This document shows positions 34,941 through 43,247 of a stretch of 64,000 nucleotides of DNA, one piece after another. Origin of the DNA: Flavobacterium sp. GSB-24 (lineage in GTDB: Bacteria > Bacteroidota > Bacteroidia > Flavobacteriales > Flavobacteriaceae). Each line of letters starts with the position of its first letter. Position 1 is the first letter of the stretch. Position numbers and translations under genes: made by a program. The notes beneath the pieces are model-generated. The model saw nothing but the letters and a program-made list of their open reading frames with translations. It ran no database searches and had not been told where the DNA came from. Location of the stretch: assembly GCF_027924665.1 (NCBI RefSeq), contig NZ_AP027043.1, positions 186,001 through 250,000 on the forward strand, read 5' to 3'.

Positions 34941-35504
34941 ATGGAAGAATTAATAAATGGATCATACGAATTTGAAGAAGTTGATGCTAACCCTATGCAC
35001 ACAAAATATGATTTCGTAAGCATGGGTTTGAGGCAAATCCCGAAAAGAATTGCGATCCTAAAATATCCACAGCCCGGATTAGAAAAATATTATAATTTAG
35101 GCTTTGGAAATATCATAATTGATAAAAATGGGATCGAATCAATTTCTGACATGTCCAGAAATAACAACAAAAATGATAAAGACAAAGTACTAAAAACGGT
35201 TTTTACATGCGCTTTAGATTTCTTATCAACCCATCCTAATTCAATTTTGACCTTTTTTGGAAATACTTCTGCAAAACACAGATTATACAAAATAGGCGTA
35301 AGTAATAATTTAGACGCAATTGAAAGCTGCTTCATTATAAAAGGAGGAATAATTCGTGACCTACGAATTAAAGAAAATAGTAAGAGTGGGAAACGACCGG
35401 ATTCAATAATCAATATTGAGAAGATTGAATATGAAATTTATAATCCTGCTAAAAGTAATTTATATAATTTTATAACATTTGAATTAAGAAGCCACCTAAA
35501 ATAA
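34941..35504 (+). CDS. DUF6934 family protein
   Basis: 187 residues, soluble. The pattern YNLGFGNIIIDKNGIESISD, then NKNDKDKVLKTVFTCALDFL, PNSILTFFGNTSAKHRLYKI and a variable C-terminus matches DUF6934. The domain is common in Bacteroidota as a small gene pair with a short partner encoded just downstream, as here (35540). Pairing, patchy distribution and AT-rich composition suggest an accessory function, possibly toxin-antitoxin-like, but this is unproven. Confidence 0.8.
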   Translation: MEELINGSYEFEEVDANPMHTKYDFVSMGLRQIPKRIAILKYPQPGLEKYYNLGFGNIIIDKNGIESISDMSRNNNKNDKDKVLKTVFTCALDFLSTHPNSILTFFGNTSAKHRLYKIGVSNNLDAIESCFIIKGGIIRDLRIKENSKSGKRPDSIINIEKIEYEIYNPAKSNLYNFITFELRSHLK

Positions 35505-35511
35505 ATTTTTA

Positions 35512-35519
35512 TACTTTTG
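35512..35519 (+). promoter_or_regulatory. Candidate -7 box for the small partner gene
   Basis: TACTTTTG matches TAnnTTTG and lies 20 bp before the ATG at 35540, so the small gene may have its own promoter in addition to readthrough. Confidence 0.35.
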
Positions 35520-35539
35520 TAACATTAAAATGTATTGCT

Positions 35540-35719
35540 ATGAAAAATACAATTAAAACTATTTTAGACAAATCTAAAAAAAAGACTACTGTTACTTATA
35601 TAGACAAGGAAAACAGAACCTCATTTGACGAAACTTTTGGAAAACAGAAAATGGAAATAGCTTCTAAATTGATTGGTGACAATTCCATCACTATTTCTGA
35701 AAAGTTATCTACAAAATAA
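35540..35719 (+). CDS. Small protein downstream of DUF6934, 59 residues
   Basis: MKNTIKTILDKSKKKTTVTY, then an acidic/basic stretch and a C-terminus ending SEKLSTK. No signal peptide or membrane segment. It is 35 bp after the DUF6934 stop on the same strand and is followed by a clear terminator at 35745, which supports a real gene. It could be the partner of DUF6934; no known family is recognised. Confidence 0.65.
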   Translation: MKNTIKTILDKSKKKTTVTYIDKENRTSFDETFGKQKMEIASKLIGDNSITISEKLSTK

Positions 35720-35744
35720 AACTTAAAAAGAACTTAGAATATTT

Positions 35745-35773
35745 ATAGCCTTCAAATCTGGAGGCTTTTTTAT
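35745..35773 (+). terminator. Rho-independent terminator
   Basis: AGCCTTC and GGAGGCT pair (one wobble) with loop AAATCT and a T run. It ends the DUF6934 pair. Confidence 0.8.
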
Positions 35774-35841
35774 TTAACAAAAAAACACTTTTAAAGTATC
35801 TGATTTTAATACAAAAAACAATTCAAACAAATTATAATCCT

Positions 35842-35849
35842 TACTTTTG
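35842..35849 (+). promoter_or_regulatory. Candidate -7 box for murB
   Basis: TACTTTTG matches TAnnTTTG, 26 bp before the murB ATG. No TTG at -33. Confidence 0.4.
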
Positions 35850-35875
35850 AACTCAGTAAAAAAAGCCTTTTATTT

Positions 35876-36889
35876 ATGGAAATCCAATCCAATTTTTCTT
35901 TAAAAAACTACAATACTTTTGGCATTGAAGCCAGTGCTAAAAAATTCGTTGCTGTTCATTCTATTGCTGAGTTAAAAACAGTTTTACAGGAAAACAAAAA
36001 CGAAAAAAAATTCATTTTAGGTGGTGGCAGTAATATGCTTTTGACTAAGGATATTGATGCTCTTGTGATTCACATCGACTTAAAAGGCAAAAAAACAATT
36101 AAAGAAGATGAAGATTTTGTCTGGGTCGAAAGTCAGGCTGGTGAAACCTGGCATGATTTCGTTATTTATACTATCGATAATAATTTTGGAGGATTAGAAA
36201 ACATGTCTCTAATTCCAGGAAATGTAGGCACGACTCCAGTACAAAATATTGGCGCTTATGGAACTGAGATTAAAGACACTTTTGTCTCTTGCGAAGCGAT
36301 GAATATGGAAACTCAGGAAATGAAAACATTCACTAATGATGAATGTAATTTCGGCTACCGTGAAAGTATTTTTAAACACGAAGTAAAAGACCAGTTCATT
36401 ATTACTTCTGTTGTCTTTAAATTGACTAAACGCAATCATAAAATCAATACTTCTTACGGAGATATTTTGGCAGAATTGTCAAAAAACAATATTACTGAGC
36501 CAACTTTAAAAGATGTCAGTAATGCTGTAATTGCTATTAGACAAAGCAAGTTACCAGACCCAAAAGAACTTGGAAACAGCGGCAGTTTCTTTAAAAATCC
36601 GATTTTATTGAAATCTGATTTCGAGAAAATCCATCAGAAATTTCCTGAAATGAAGTTTTATGAAGTCTCCGAAAATGAAGTAAAAGTTCCTGCAGGCTGG
36701 CTTATAGAACAGGCTGGTTTTAAAGGAAAACGTTTTGGCGATGCTGGGGTCCATAAAAATCAGGCATTGGTTTTAGTAAATTATGGCAATGCAACTGGAC
36801 AAGAAATTTTAGCGGTTTCTAAAGAGGTACAAAAGACAGTTTTTGACACTTTTGGAATTCATATTGAAGCTGAAGTGAATGTGATATAA
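35876..36889 (+). CDS. murB: UDP-N-acetylenolpyruvoylglucosamine reductase
   Basis: 337 residues, type I MurB. It reduces enolpyruvyl-UDP-GlcNAc to UDP-MurNAc in peptidoglycan synthesis, with FAD and NADPH. FAD-binding ILGGGSNMLLTKDIDALVIH; NMSLIPGNVGTTPVQNIGAY; the Tyr insert CNFGYRESIFKHE typical of type I; SKLPDPKELGNSGSFFKNP with the catalytic Ser; C-terminal AGWLIEQAGFKGKRFGDAGV with the catalytic Glu nearby. The gene stands alone, not in the dcw cluster. Confidence 0.96.
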   Translation: MEIQSNFSLKNYNTFGIEASAKKFVAVHSIAELKTVLQENKNEKKFILGGGSNMLLTKDIDALVIHIDLKGKKTIKEDEDFVWVESQAGETWHDFVIYTIDNNFGGLENMSLIPGNVGTTPVQNIGAYGTEIKDTFVSCEAMNMETQEMKTFTNDECNFGYRESIFKHEVKDQFIITSVVFKLTKRNHKINTSYGDILAELSKNNITEPTLKDVSNAVIAIRQSKLPDPKELGNSGSFFKNPILLKSDFEKIHQKFPEMKFYEVSENEVKVPAGWLIEQAGFKGKRFGDAGVHKNQALVLVNYGNATGQEILAVSKEVQKTVFDTFGIHIEAEVNVI

Positions 36890-36926
36890 AACACAAATTT
36901 CACAAATTTGCACTAATTATTATTTC

Positions 36927-36989
36927 TGTCAGACTGAGCGAAGTCGTAGTCCTTTTACTGATAAAATCTCGACTCCGCTCGATGTGACA
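36927..36989. repeat. TGTCA...GAGCG-AAGTCG inverted repeat
   Basis: TGTCAGACTGAGCGAAGTCG (36927-36946) and CGACTCCGCTCGATGTGACA (36970-36989) are nearly complementary. This unit is the widespread flavobacterial palindrome with GAGCGAAGTCG cores. It lies between murB and a GNAT gene. Confidence 0.8.
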
Positions 36990-37016
36990 AAAAATGGATC
37001 GCACTTATAAATAAAA

Positions 37017-37475
37017 ATGAACGAAAATATTCTGATTAAAACAGCTGATCCAAACGACGAGAAAGTTCAAAAGATTATTGATGAATTGTCTGCTAATCTA
37101 TTTGTACGTTTTGGAAGTGATGGGAAGAATTCTTTTACAGACTGGCAGATTGACAATCCAAAATTTGTATTTGTTGTTGCGGAAATAGATAATGAAATTG
37201 TTGGGTGCGGCGCCATTAGACCTATTGAAGAAAACATAGGCGAAGTTAAACGAATGTATTCTAAATTTAGCGGAAAGAAAATTGGCCAGAATATTTTAGA
37301 ATTTTTAGAAGAAAAAGCTAAAACGATTGGTTTTAAAGAGTTAGTTTTAGAAACACGAGTAAAAAACAACCAAGCAACTCAATTTTATCAAAAACAAGGA
37401 TATAAAGTAACTCCGAATTACGGAAAATATATTGATCGACCAGAGGCAATTTGTTTTAGAAAGTCTTTGATATAA
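37017..37475 (+). CDS. GNAT family N-acetyltransferase
   Basis: 152 residues, one GNAT domain. The acetyl-CoA loop is EVKRMYSKFSGKKIGQNILE (motif A, Q/RxxGx G/A in relaxed form), followed by KTIGFKELVLETRVKNNQAT and FYQKQGYKVTPNYGKY (motif B). WQIDNPKFVFVVAEIDNEIV and GCGAIRPI form strands 2-4. Acyl acceptor unknown. It lies 11 bp before a PaiB-like gene, so it could be co-transcribed, a link also seen in the PaiA/PaiB pair of Bacillus. Confidence 0.9.
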   Translation: MNENILIKTADPNDEKVQKIIDELSANLFVRFGSDGKNSFTDWQIDNPKFVFVVAEIDNEIVGCGAIRPIEENIGEVKRMYSKFSGKKIGQNILEFLEEKAKTIGFKELVLETRVKNNQATQFYQKQGYKVTPNYGKYIDRPEAICFRKSLI

Positions 37476-37486
37476 AATCACATAAA

Positions 37487-38101
37487 ATGTATACACCCGA
37501 TTTATACAAAAATGAGAATCCAGAAGAAATCAGAACTTTTCTGAAAGACAATAGTTTTGGCATTCTTATTAATCAGACTCACGGAAAATTATGCGCAACG
37601 CATATTCCGATAGAACTTGAAATCAATGCCGATGGAAAAGAAATTTTACAGGGTCATATTTCAAAACTGAATCCACAGTCCGAAGGTTTTGCAGAAAACG
37701 ATCAGGTTTTAGCAGTTTTTACAGGTCCGCACAGTTACATTTCATCTTCCTGGTACGATCACGAAAATGTTCCAACTTGGAATTACATAGCCGTACATGT
37801 TTACGGAAAAATCAAAATTGTAGATTACGAAACTTCTGTAGAGCAGCTTAAAAAACTAGTTGATAAATACGAAGCAAACTCAGAAAATCCTGTTCGCGTT
37901 GAAGATTTATCTGCAAAAACAATGCGCGAAGCACGAGGAATTTTTGGTTTTGAAATAGAAATTGAGGAAATTCAAGCCACAAAAAAACTTTCTCAAAATC
38001 GCGACGATCATAATTATAAAAATATTATTACTGAATTAGAAAAAACTGAAAACCCTCAGTCTATTGCTGTTGCAAAAGAAATGTCAAAATGCCGAAAGTA
38101 A
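37487..38101 (+). CDS. FMN-binding negative transcriptional regulator, PaiB-like
   Basis: 204 residues. The start MYTPDLYKNENPEEIRTFLK, the core GILINQTHGKLCATHIPIEL, EGFAENDQVLAVFTGPHSYI, and VPTWNYIAVHVYGKIKI with the FMN-contacting W-N-Y match PaiB. The family has a split-barrel flavin-binding fold and in Bacillus represses sporulation and protease genes with the acetyltransferase PaiA. The preceding GNAT gene fits that pair, although spacing is the only evidence. The DNA-binding role in Bacteroidota is not shown. Confidence 0.9.
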   Translation: MYTPDLYKNENPEEIRTFLKDNSFGILINQTHGKLCATHIPIELEINADGKEILQGHISKLNPQSEGFAENDQVLAVFTGPHSYISSSWYDHENVPTWNYIAVHVYGKIKIVDYETSVEQLKKLVDKYEANSENPVRVEDLSAKTMREARGIFGFEIEIEEIQATKKLSQNRDDHNYKNIITELEKTENPQSIAVAKEMSKCRK

Positions 38102-38184
38102 ATTGGCTTTAATCATTGAAAATTACTAATTCATAACTACCTTTGTTCTCGCAAATTTCAGCTATTAACAGACATTAAAACTAT

Positions 38185-39291
38185 ATGCTTATAACTTTAT
38201 TTTACTTTTTTATTGCTATTGTTTTTATTCAACTTTTCTACTATTTAGGAATTTTTGGAAAATTTGCTTTTGCTAAACCCCAGCAGATTACACCAAAAAA
38301 ACTTCCCGTTTCTGTAGTTGTCTGCGCTAAAAATGAAGAAGAGAATGTAAAAAAATATATTCCGCTTTTAGCACAGCAAGATTATCCTGATTTTGAAATT
38401 GTTTTAATTGACGACGCATCAAGCGATGAAACTTTAGAAGTATTTGAAGAATTTGAAAAGGAATTCCCCAATATTCGTTTAGTAAAAGTAGAAAACAATG
38501 AAGCTTTTTGGGGAAATAAAAAATATGCTTTAACACTTGGAATTAAAGCCACAAAAAAAGATTATTTACTGTTTACTGATGCTGATTGTTTCCCAACTTC
38601 TAAAGATTGGATTACATCTATGACTTCGCATTTTACCCTGAACAAAACGATTGTTTTGGGTTATGGGGGTTACGAAAAAGTAGAGCGTTCGTTTTTAAAC
38701 AAAGTTATTCGTTTTGAAACTATCCTCACAGCTGTTCAATATTTTTCATGGGCAAAATTAGGACTTCCGTACATGGGTGTGGGACGAAATTTAGCTTACA
38801 AAAAAGAAGAGTTTTTTAATGTAAATGGTTTTATCGATCACATTCAGATTCGTTCTGGTGATGATGATTTATTTATTAATCAAGCCGCAAACAAAACCAA
38901 CACAACTATTTCTTATACACCTGAAAGTTTTACATATTCAAAACCTAAAAAAACGTACAAAGAATGGTTTACTCAGAAAAGAAGACATATTTCTACAGCA
39001 GAGCATTATAAGTTTTTTGACAAAATGCAGCTGGGATTATTCTTCATCTCACAATTATTCTTCTTTTTATTAGTTGTAATTCTGCTGGCTTTTCAATTTC
39101 AATGGATTGCCGTATTAGCAATTTTAGCAACACGCTACACCGTTGTTTGGACAGTAATTGGGTGTTCGGCAGGAAAACTCAAAGAAAATGATCTTAAAAT
39201 TTGGTTTCCAGTTGTTGAGATAGCGCTTATATTAACGCAAATTAATATCTTTATAACTAATATCTTTTCAAAACCGGTATATTGGAAATAA
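38185..39291 (+). CDS. Glycosyltransferase family 2 membrane protein
   Basis: 368 residues. An N-terminal membrane helix (1-24), a GT-A domain, and two or three C-terminal helices (from LGLFFISQLFFFLLVVILLA). Motifs: VVVCAKNEEENVKKYIPLLA; IVLIDDASSDETLEVF; the DxD TDADCF; RSGDDDLFINQAANK (ED-like acid pair); and QKRRHISTAEHYKF in place of the processive QxxRW. It probably elongates or transfers a sugar at the membrane. The stop overlaps the next gene by ten bases. Confidence 0.92.
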   Translation: MLITLFYFFIAIVFIQLFYYLGIFGKFAFAKPQQITPKKLPVSVVVCAKNEEENVKKYIPLLAQQDYPDFEIVLIDDASSDETLEVFEEFEKEFPNIRLVKVENNEAFWGNKKYALTLGIKATKKDYLLFTDADCFPTSKDWITSMTSHFTLNKTIVLGYGGYEKVERSFLNKVIRFETILTAVQYFSWAKLGLPYMGVGRNLAYKKEEFFNVNGFIDHIQIRSGDDDLFINQAANKTNTTISYTPESFTYSKPKKTYKEWFTQKRRHISTAEHYKFFDKMQLGLFFISQLFFFLLVVILLAFQFQWIAVLAILATRYTVVWTVIGCSAGKLKENDLKIWFPVVEIALILTQINIFITNIFSKPVYWK

Positions 39292-39833
39292 ATTCTAAAA
39301 TAGAAAAAGCAAAAAAAGGCGATCAAATCGCCTTTACTTTTTTATTAGATCATTATTGGAATGAGGTGTATGCTTTTATGCTTAAGCGAACAGAAAACGA
39401 AACCACGGCAGAAGATATTACTATAGAAACTTTTTCTAAAGCTTTTGATAAAATTGCTTCTTATAATTCTGAATTTCAATTCAACACCTGGCTCATTGCC
39501 ATTGCTAAAAATGTTTATATTGATTTGTTACGAAAAAAGAAAACTAATCTTTTTATCGAAATAACAGACAACGAAGATCAGCAGGCTTATAATATAGCCG
39601 ACCCTACTCCCTCTGCCGAAGATGCTTTAATTAAAGAACAGAATCTTTCTCGTCTGCTCTTATGCATTAAAGAACTCAAACCTCACTACCAAGAAGTAAT
39701 TCAGCTTCGTTATTTTCAAGAAATGTCTTATCAGGAAATTGCTGTTAAGATAGACGAACCTTTAAGCAGTGTAAAAGTTAAACTTTTACGTGCTAAAAAA
39801 TTATTGGCAGAAATTATCGAACGTAATAGATAA
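39282..39833 (+). CDS. RNA polymerase sigma factor, ECF type
   Basis: 183 residues. Sigma region 2: DQIAFTFLLDHYWNEVYAFM, then TAEDITIETFSKAFDKIASY and FNTWLIAIAKNVYIDLLRKK (region 2.2-2.4). Region 4: KPHYQEVIQLRYFQEMSYQE and IAVKIDEPLSSVKVKLLRAK. The start is TTG at 39282 within the preceding gene's last four codons; no later ATG keeps the whole of region 2. No adjacent anti-sigma gene is present, so how it is controlled is unclear. A TonB gene follows 159 bp downstream. Confidence 0.9.
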   Translation: MEINSKIEKAKKGDQIAFTFLLDHYWNEVYAFMLKRTENETTAEDITIETFSKAFDKIASYNSEFQFNTWLIAIAKNVYIDLLRKKKTNLFIEITDNEDQQAYNIADPTPSAEDALIKEQNLSRLLLCIKELKPHYQEVIQLRYFQEMSYQEIAVKIDEPLSSVKVKLLRAKKLLAEIIERNR

Positions 39834-39992
39834 TTTATTATCTTTAGGTAAATATAAATATACTATTCGTATATTTATTCTTAAAAAAATAATTTTACCA
39901 CACATTAAAACTACAACTTTTGCGTTGTTAGCTCAAACCTAAACCTTTTCTGCGTATGATTTAAAGTTACTTAACCTTAAAACCCAAAAATT

Positions 39993-40829
39993 ATGTCTAA
40001 ATTAAGTATCTATGAAAACAAGTGGACAGATCTTGTTTTCGAAAACAAAAACAAAGAGTACGGCGCATATCAATTACGTCAGGAGAATTCTAAAAATTCT
40101 GTTACAGCTCTATTTATGGGTTTACTGTTATTAACGGCTTTAGGAAGTGCATCTGTAGTCATTAACAAATTTAGGACACCAGCAGACCATAATTCGGCTC
40201 AAACAGATCCTATTTACAAAGATCCATTGGTTGTTGTAAAAATTGACCCAATAATTGCACCTCCACCACCAGCACCACCAGCACCGGTAGTAGAGCAAAC
40301 TGCAGCGAGCAAAACAGACGCATCGCAATTAATCAATCCAGTGGTAACTAAAACACAAGATGCGGTCGAAAAAATTGCACCAAACACTGAGAATGTTCCA
40401 GTTGTAGAAAACCTTAACGGAAGTGGTACTTCTGTTAACCCAATTCCAGTTAGTGGAGGCGGTGGCGGGAATGGTGATGCTGCTTCTGTAACACCTAAAA
40501 GCGATGGGCCAGTTTCAACTGCTATTCTGGACAAACAACCTGAATTTCCAGGTGGAATCGCCCAGTTCTACAAATATGTAGGAAACAATTTCCGCAGACC
40601 AGAATTGGATATGGAAAAAACATTAAAAGTATATGTTTCTTTCGTAGTGGAAAAAGACGGATCTCTTACTGATATTATTGTGAGAAATGATCCTGGGTAC
40701 GGAGTAGGTAAAGAAGCTATTAGAGTTTTAAAATCATTAAAAACAAAATGGAAACCAGGTATTCTAGATGGAGAACCTGTGAGAACAGCATACAATCTTC
40801 CAATTACGGTACAAACGGTAGTGGAATAA
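39993..40829 (+). CDS. tonB: Energy transducer TonB
   Basis: 278 residues. N-terminal MSKLSIYENKWTDLVFENKN and the Bacteroidota motif KEYGAYQLRQENSKN precede the single membrane helix (ALFMGLLLLTALGSASVV, about 42-60). A Pro-rich periplasmic linker follows (IIAPPPPAPPAPVVEQ) and a Gly-rich stretch (SGGGGGNGDAAS). The C-terminal TonB domain (about 180-278) includes FPGGIAQFYKYVGNNFRRPE, YVSFVVEKDGSLTDIIV, RVLKSLKTKWKPGILDGEPV. It transmits proton-motive force to outer-membrane receptors. ExbBD is not in the window. Confidence 0.94.
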   Translation: MSKLSIYENKWTDLVFENKNKEYGAYQLRQENSKNSVTALFMGLLLLTALGSASVVINKFRTPADHNSAQTDPIYKDPLVVVKIDPIIAPPPPAPPAPVVEQTAASKTDASQLINPVVTKTQDAVEKIAPNTENVPVVENLNGSGTSVNPIPVSGGGGGNGDAASVTPKSDGPVSTAILDKQPEFPGGIAQFYKYVGNNFRRPELDMEKTLKVYVSFVVEKDGSLTDIIVRNDPGYGVGKEAIRVLKSLKTKWKPGILDGEPVRTAYNLPITVQTVVE

Positions 40830-40836
40830 CAAACAG

Positions 40837-40867
40837 AAAAAAGCAGAACTTAGGTTCTGCTTTTTTA
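40837..40867 (+). terminator. Rho-independent terminator after tonB
   Basis: AAAAGCAGAAC and GTTCTGCTTTT pair around a TTAG loop, followed by a T run. Confidence 0.9.
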
Positions 40868-40944
40868 TTTATCTTTAATTTCGAATTATCAGAAGAAAGT
40901 TTACAGGTCTTTTTGAATAATTTCTAAATTAAAAATTTGATTTA

Positions 40945-41681
40945 ATGCCTTTTACCTTTTCTCATCCCGCAATTATTCTTCCTTTAAGGTATTTACCAAA
41001 AACATGGTTTCTCTAACCGCTTTAATTATTGGAAGTTTAACTCCAGATTTTGAATATTTTTTACGAATGAAAGTCAGAAGCCTGTACAGTCATACTCTAG
41101 CAGGTATTTTTTGGTTTGATTTACCACTTGCCATATTACTTGCTTTTATCTTTCATAATCTTACGAGAAATCTCTTATTTCAAAATCTTCCATCGTTTAT
41201 CAAAAGCAGAATATTAATTTATACCGATTTTAATTGGAATATCTACTTTAAAAAAAATTGGCATGTCGTTTTAATTTCTTCATTGATTGGTATAATCTCT
41301 CATATTTTTTGGGATGCTTTTACACACAATCACGGTTATTTTGTAAATCAAATTGATACTCTCAGAAATACAATCTCGTTTTTTGGAACAGAAATTCCTT
41401 TTTGGAAACTAGCACAACATGCTAGCACTTTTATCGGATGTATAATAATTATTGCCGCCTTGTTTAATCTTCCACAAAATGATAACCTAAAAAGCTGTAC
41501 TAACAAATTATATTGGATTACTGTAATTTTATTTACTGCATCAATCTTATTCATTAGATTTATCATAAATCTAAAGGCTTTAAATATTGGGAATTTTGTC
41601 GTGTCTTTTATTGCTTCATTTCTAATTGCAATTATATTAACGCCACTGATAATTAAATTTAAATCAAACATAAAAAATTAG
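40945..41681 (+). pseudogene. DUF4184 family membrane protein, frameshifted near the N-terminus
   Basis: From ATG 40945 the frame reads MPFTFSHPAIILPLRYLPKT, then WFL and a stop at about 41014. The downstream open frame (from ATG 41004, 225 residues) continues with SLTALIIGSLTPDFEYFLRM, the classic second segment of DUF4184 proteins, whose N-terminus is normally MPFTFSHPA...LPxxWFSLTALxxGS. Adding one T in TGGTTTCTC (41005-41013) would restore a single 245-residue protein. The rest has about five membrane helices and HTHGYF-like residues (DAFTHNHGYFVNQ). The gene is either recently broken, a sequencing error, or translated from 41004 without its first 20 residues. Confidence 0.75.
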
Positions 41682-41742
41682 CAAAATCAATTACTTTTAC
41701 TACTTCTAAAGACAATTGATTTAACTAATAAAAGAACAAATA

Positions 41743-42123
41743 ATGGGAATATTTTCTGCTATTCTTGGAAATGCAGGTGCTGTAAGCCAAGAAGATTTAA
41801 TTAAAAAATACGGACAGCTTTTAACTACTAATGAAGAAATCGAAATGGGTTTTAAACTTATTCGTGATACTTTCATCTTTACCAACAAAAGACTGATTTT
41901 AGTTGATGTGCAAGGAATTACTGGAAGCAAAACCGAATATAAATCTATTGCCTACAAAAACATCACAAGATTTAGCGTAGAAACTGCAGGAACTTTTGAC
42001 CTTGATGCCGAATTAAAAATTTGGATTTCAAGCGAACAACAGCCAAGTATAGTAAAACAATTTAACAAATCGGTTAATGTTTACGAAGTACAAAAAATCC
42101 TTGCTTTTCACGTATTGGGATAA
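41743..42123 (+). CDS. PH domain-containing protein (bacterial bPH_1 type)
   Basis: 126 residues, one small domain. MGIFSAILGNAGAVSQEDLI is followed by GQLLTTNEEIEMGFKLIRDT, FIFTNKRLILVDVQGITGSK, TEYKSIAYKNITRFSVETAG and WISSEQQPSIVKQF, the strand pattern of bacterial PH-like domains (bPH_1). The terminal helix VYEVQKILAFHVLG completes the fold. Soluble; ligand and role unknown. Monocistronic with a terminator at 42128 shared with the convergent M48 gene. Confidence 0.88.
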   Translation: MGIFSAILGNAGAVSQEDLIKKYGQLLTTNEEIEMGFKLIRDTFIFTNKRLILVDVQGITGSKTEYKSIAYKNITRFSVETAGTFDLDAELKIWISSEQQPSIVKQFNKSVNVYEVQKILAFHVLG

Positions 42124-42127
42124 AACA

Positions 42128-42158
42128 AAACCCGGCAAATTTAAAATCTGCCGGGTTT
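42128..42158. terminator. Bidirectional terminator (PH gene / M48 gene)
   Basis: AAACCCGGCA and TGCCGGGTTT pair with T-rich flanks on both strands. It resembles the terminator at 43196 (same CCGGCA core), suggesting it was duplicated with the M48 gene. Confidence 0.88.
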
Positions 42159-42179
42159 ATTATTTTTTAAGAAGAAATA

Positions 42180-43046
42180 TTATTTCTTTTTAGTTGTTGT
42201 CTTCTTTGTTGTAGCTGCCTTTTTAGTTGCGACTGGAACTGTATTTACAATTTTCTGCTGCACATAAGGCTTGTATAAACCATCTTTTTCTGCTCTCTTC
42301 TTTGCATCTTCTGCTCTTTGTTTAGCATCAGGGTGCGAGCTCATCATTCGGTCGATAAAAGAAGCCTCAGATCCTTCGCTCATTTTGGCTAAAATTCTGA
42401 ATGCAGATTCTTCAGCATTTACATTGTAACCGTTTTTCTTTAAGAAGTTATATGCAAACAAATCTGCCTCAGATTCTTGTTTTCTACTGTGTTTGCTATC
42501 AATTAAAGCACTTCCAATTTTCCCTAACTGACTATCTGTTATTGCTGTAATTTTTGCAGATTGAGAAGAAACACCATCAATTAATGCTTCTTTTTGATAT
42601 GCTGCTCGCATTGCATCTCTTGAATCATTATTGGCTACGTGGCCAATTTCGTGACCAATAACTGCCAATAATTCATTATCATCCATAATATCCATTAATC
42701 CAGAAAATACACGTACACTTCCGTCGGCAGTAGCAAAAGCATTCACGTCTTTAACTTTATATACTTTATAGTTTAATGTATACCCATCACCAGCTGCGTG
42801 TTTTCCAAAAATCCTGTTTAATCTTAAAGTGTAACCATCGTTTGGACCCGCAACTTCATTTTCAGTATCCATTTTTGCAACTGCTTCTTTAGATAAAGCC
42901 GCAGCATCTGCATTTGTTAAGGTAAAAGCGGTTACTCCTTTTTGAACTGCTCCTATTGCTTTATCTCCAAAATTAATTTGTGCTGTCGTTTTTGTTAAAC
43001 CACATACAGCAAATAAAAGTCCTGCTATTATAGATTTTTTTTTCAT
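42180..43046 (-). CDS. M48 family metallopeptidase, copy B
   Basis: 288 residues with a signal peptide (MKKKSIIAGLLFAVCGLTKT). Zinc site VIGHEIGHVANND has the HExxH, with the third ligand Glu in SRKQESEADLFAYNFLKKNG. SGLMDIMDDNELLAVIGHEI precedes it. The last 20 residues are Lys/Thr-rich (KKAATTKKTTTKKK). It is the second of a tandem pair about 75 percent alike by eye. These periplasmic M48 proteases act in protein quality control (BepA/LoiP-like). Confidence 0.93.
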   Translation of the reverse strand: MKKKSIIAGLLFAVCGLTKTTAQINFGDKAIGAVQKGVTAFTLTNADAAALSKEAVAKMDTENEVAGPNDGYTLRLNRIFGKHAAGDGYTLNYKVYKVKDVNAFATADGSVRVFSGLMDIMDDNELLAVIGHEIGHVANNDSRDAMRAAYQKEALIDGVSSQSAKITAITDSQLGKIGSALIDSKHSRKQESEADLFAYNFLKKNGYNVNAEESAFRILAKMSEGSEASFIDRMMSSHPDAKQRAEDAKKRAEKDGLYKPYVQQKIVNTVPVATKKAATTKKTTTKKK

Positions 43047-43195
43047 GTTTTTAAAAATTACAATTTAACAACAAATGTAAATAACAAAATGCTATTTCAT
43101 TTCACACAAAAATTTGTTTTTTCAATAAATAAATATATGAATTTTTAATGAGTTTAAAATGTCATAAATCCATTTATTCTTAACGCTATAAACAA

Positions 43196-43227
43196 AAACC
43201 GGCAAATTCTATAGAATCTGCCGGTTT
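43196..43227. terminator. Terminator after M48 copy A
   Basis: AAACCGGCA and TGCCGGTTT pair around AAATTCTATAGAATC; minus strand has the T run TTTTTGTTT. It serves the gene at 43248. Confidence 0.85.
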
Positions 43228-43247
43228 GTAAATTAATTATATTAAAA

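Noticed and set aside
36890..37016. Insertion sequence remnant between murB and the GNAT gene
   Set aside because: Only a short palindrome of the common flavobacterial type is present; no transposase fragment or target duplication.
41004..41681. DUF4184 protein starting at ATG 41004 as a normal full-length gene
   Set aside because: The conserved N-terminus MPFTFSHPA lies in another frame just upstream, so the gene is better read as frameshifted.
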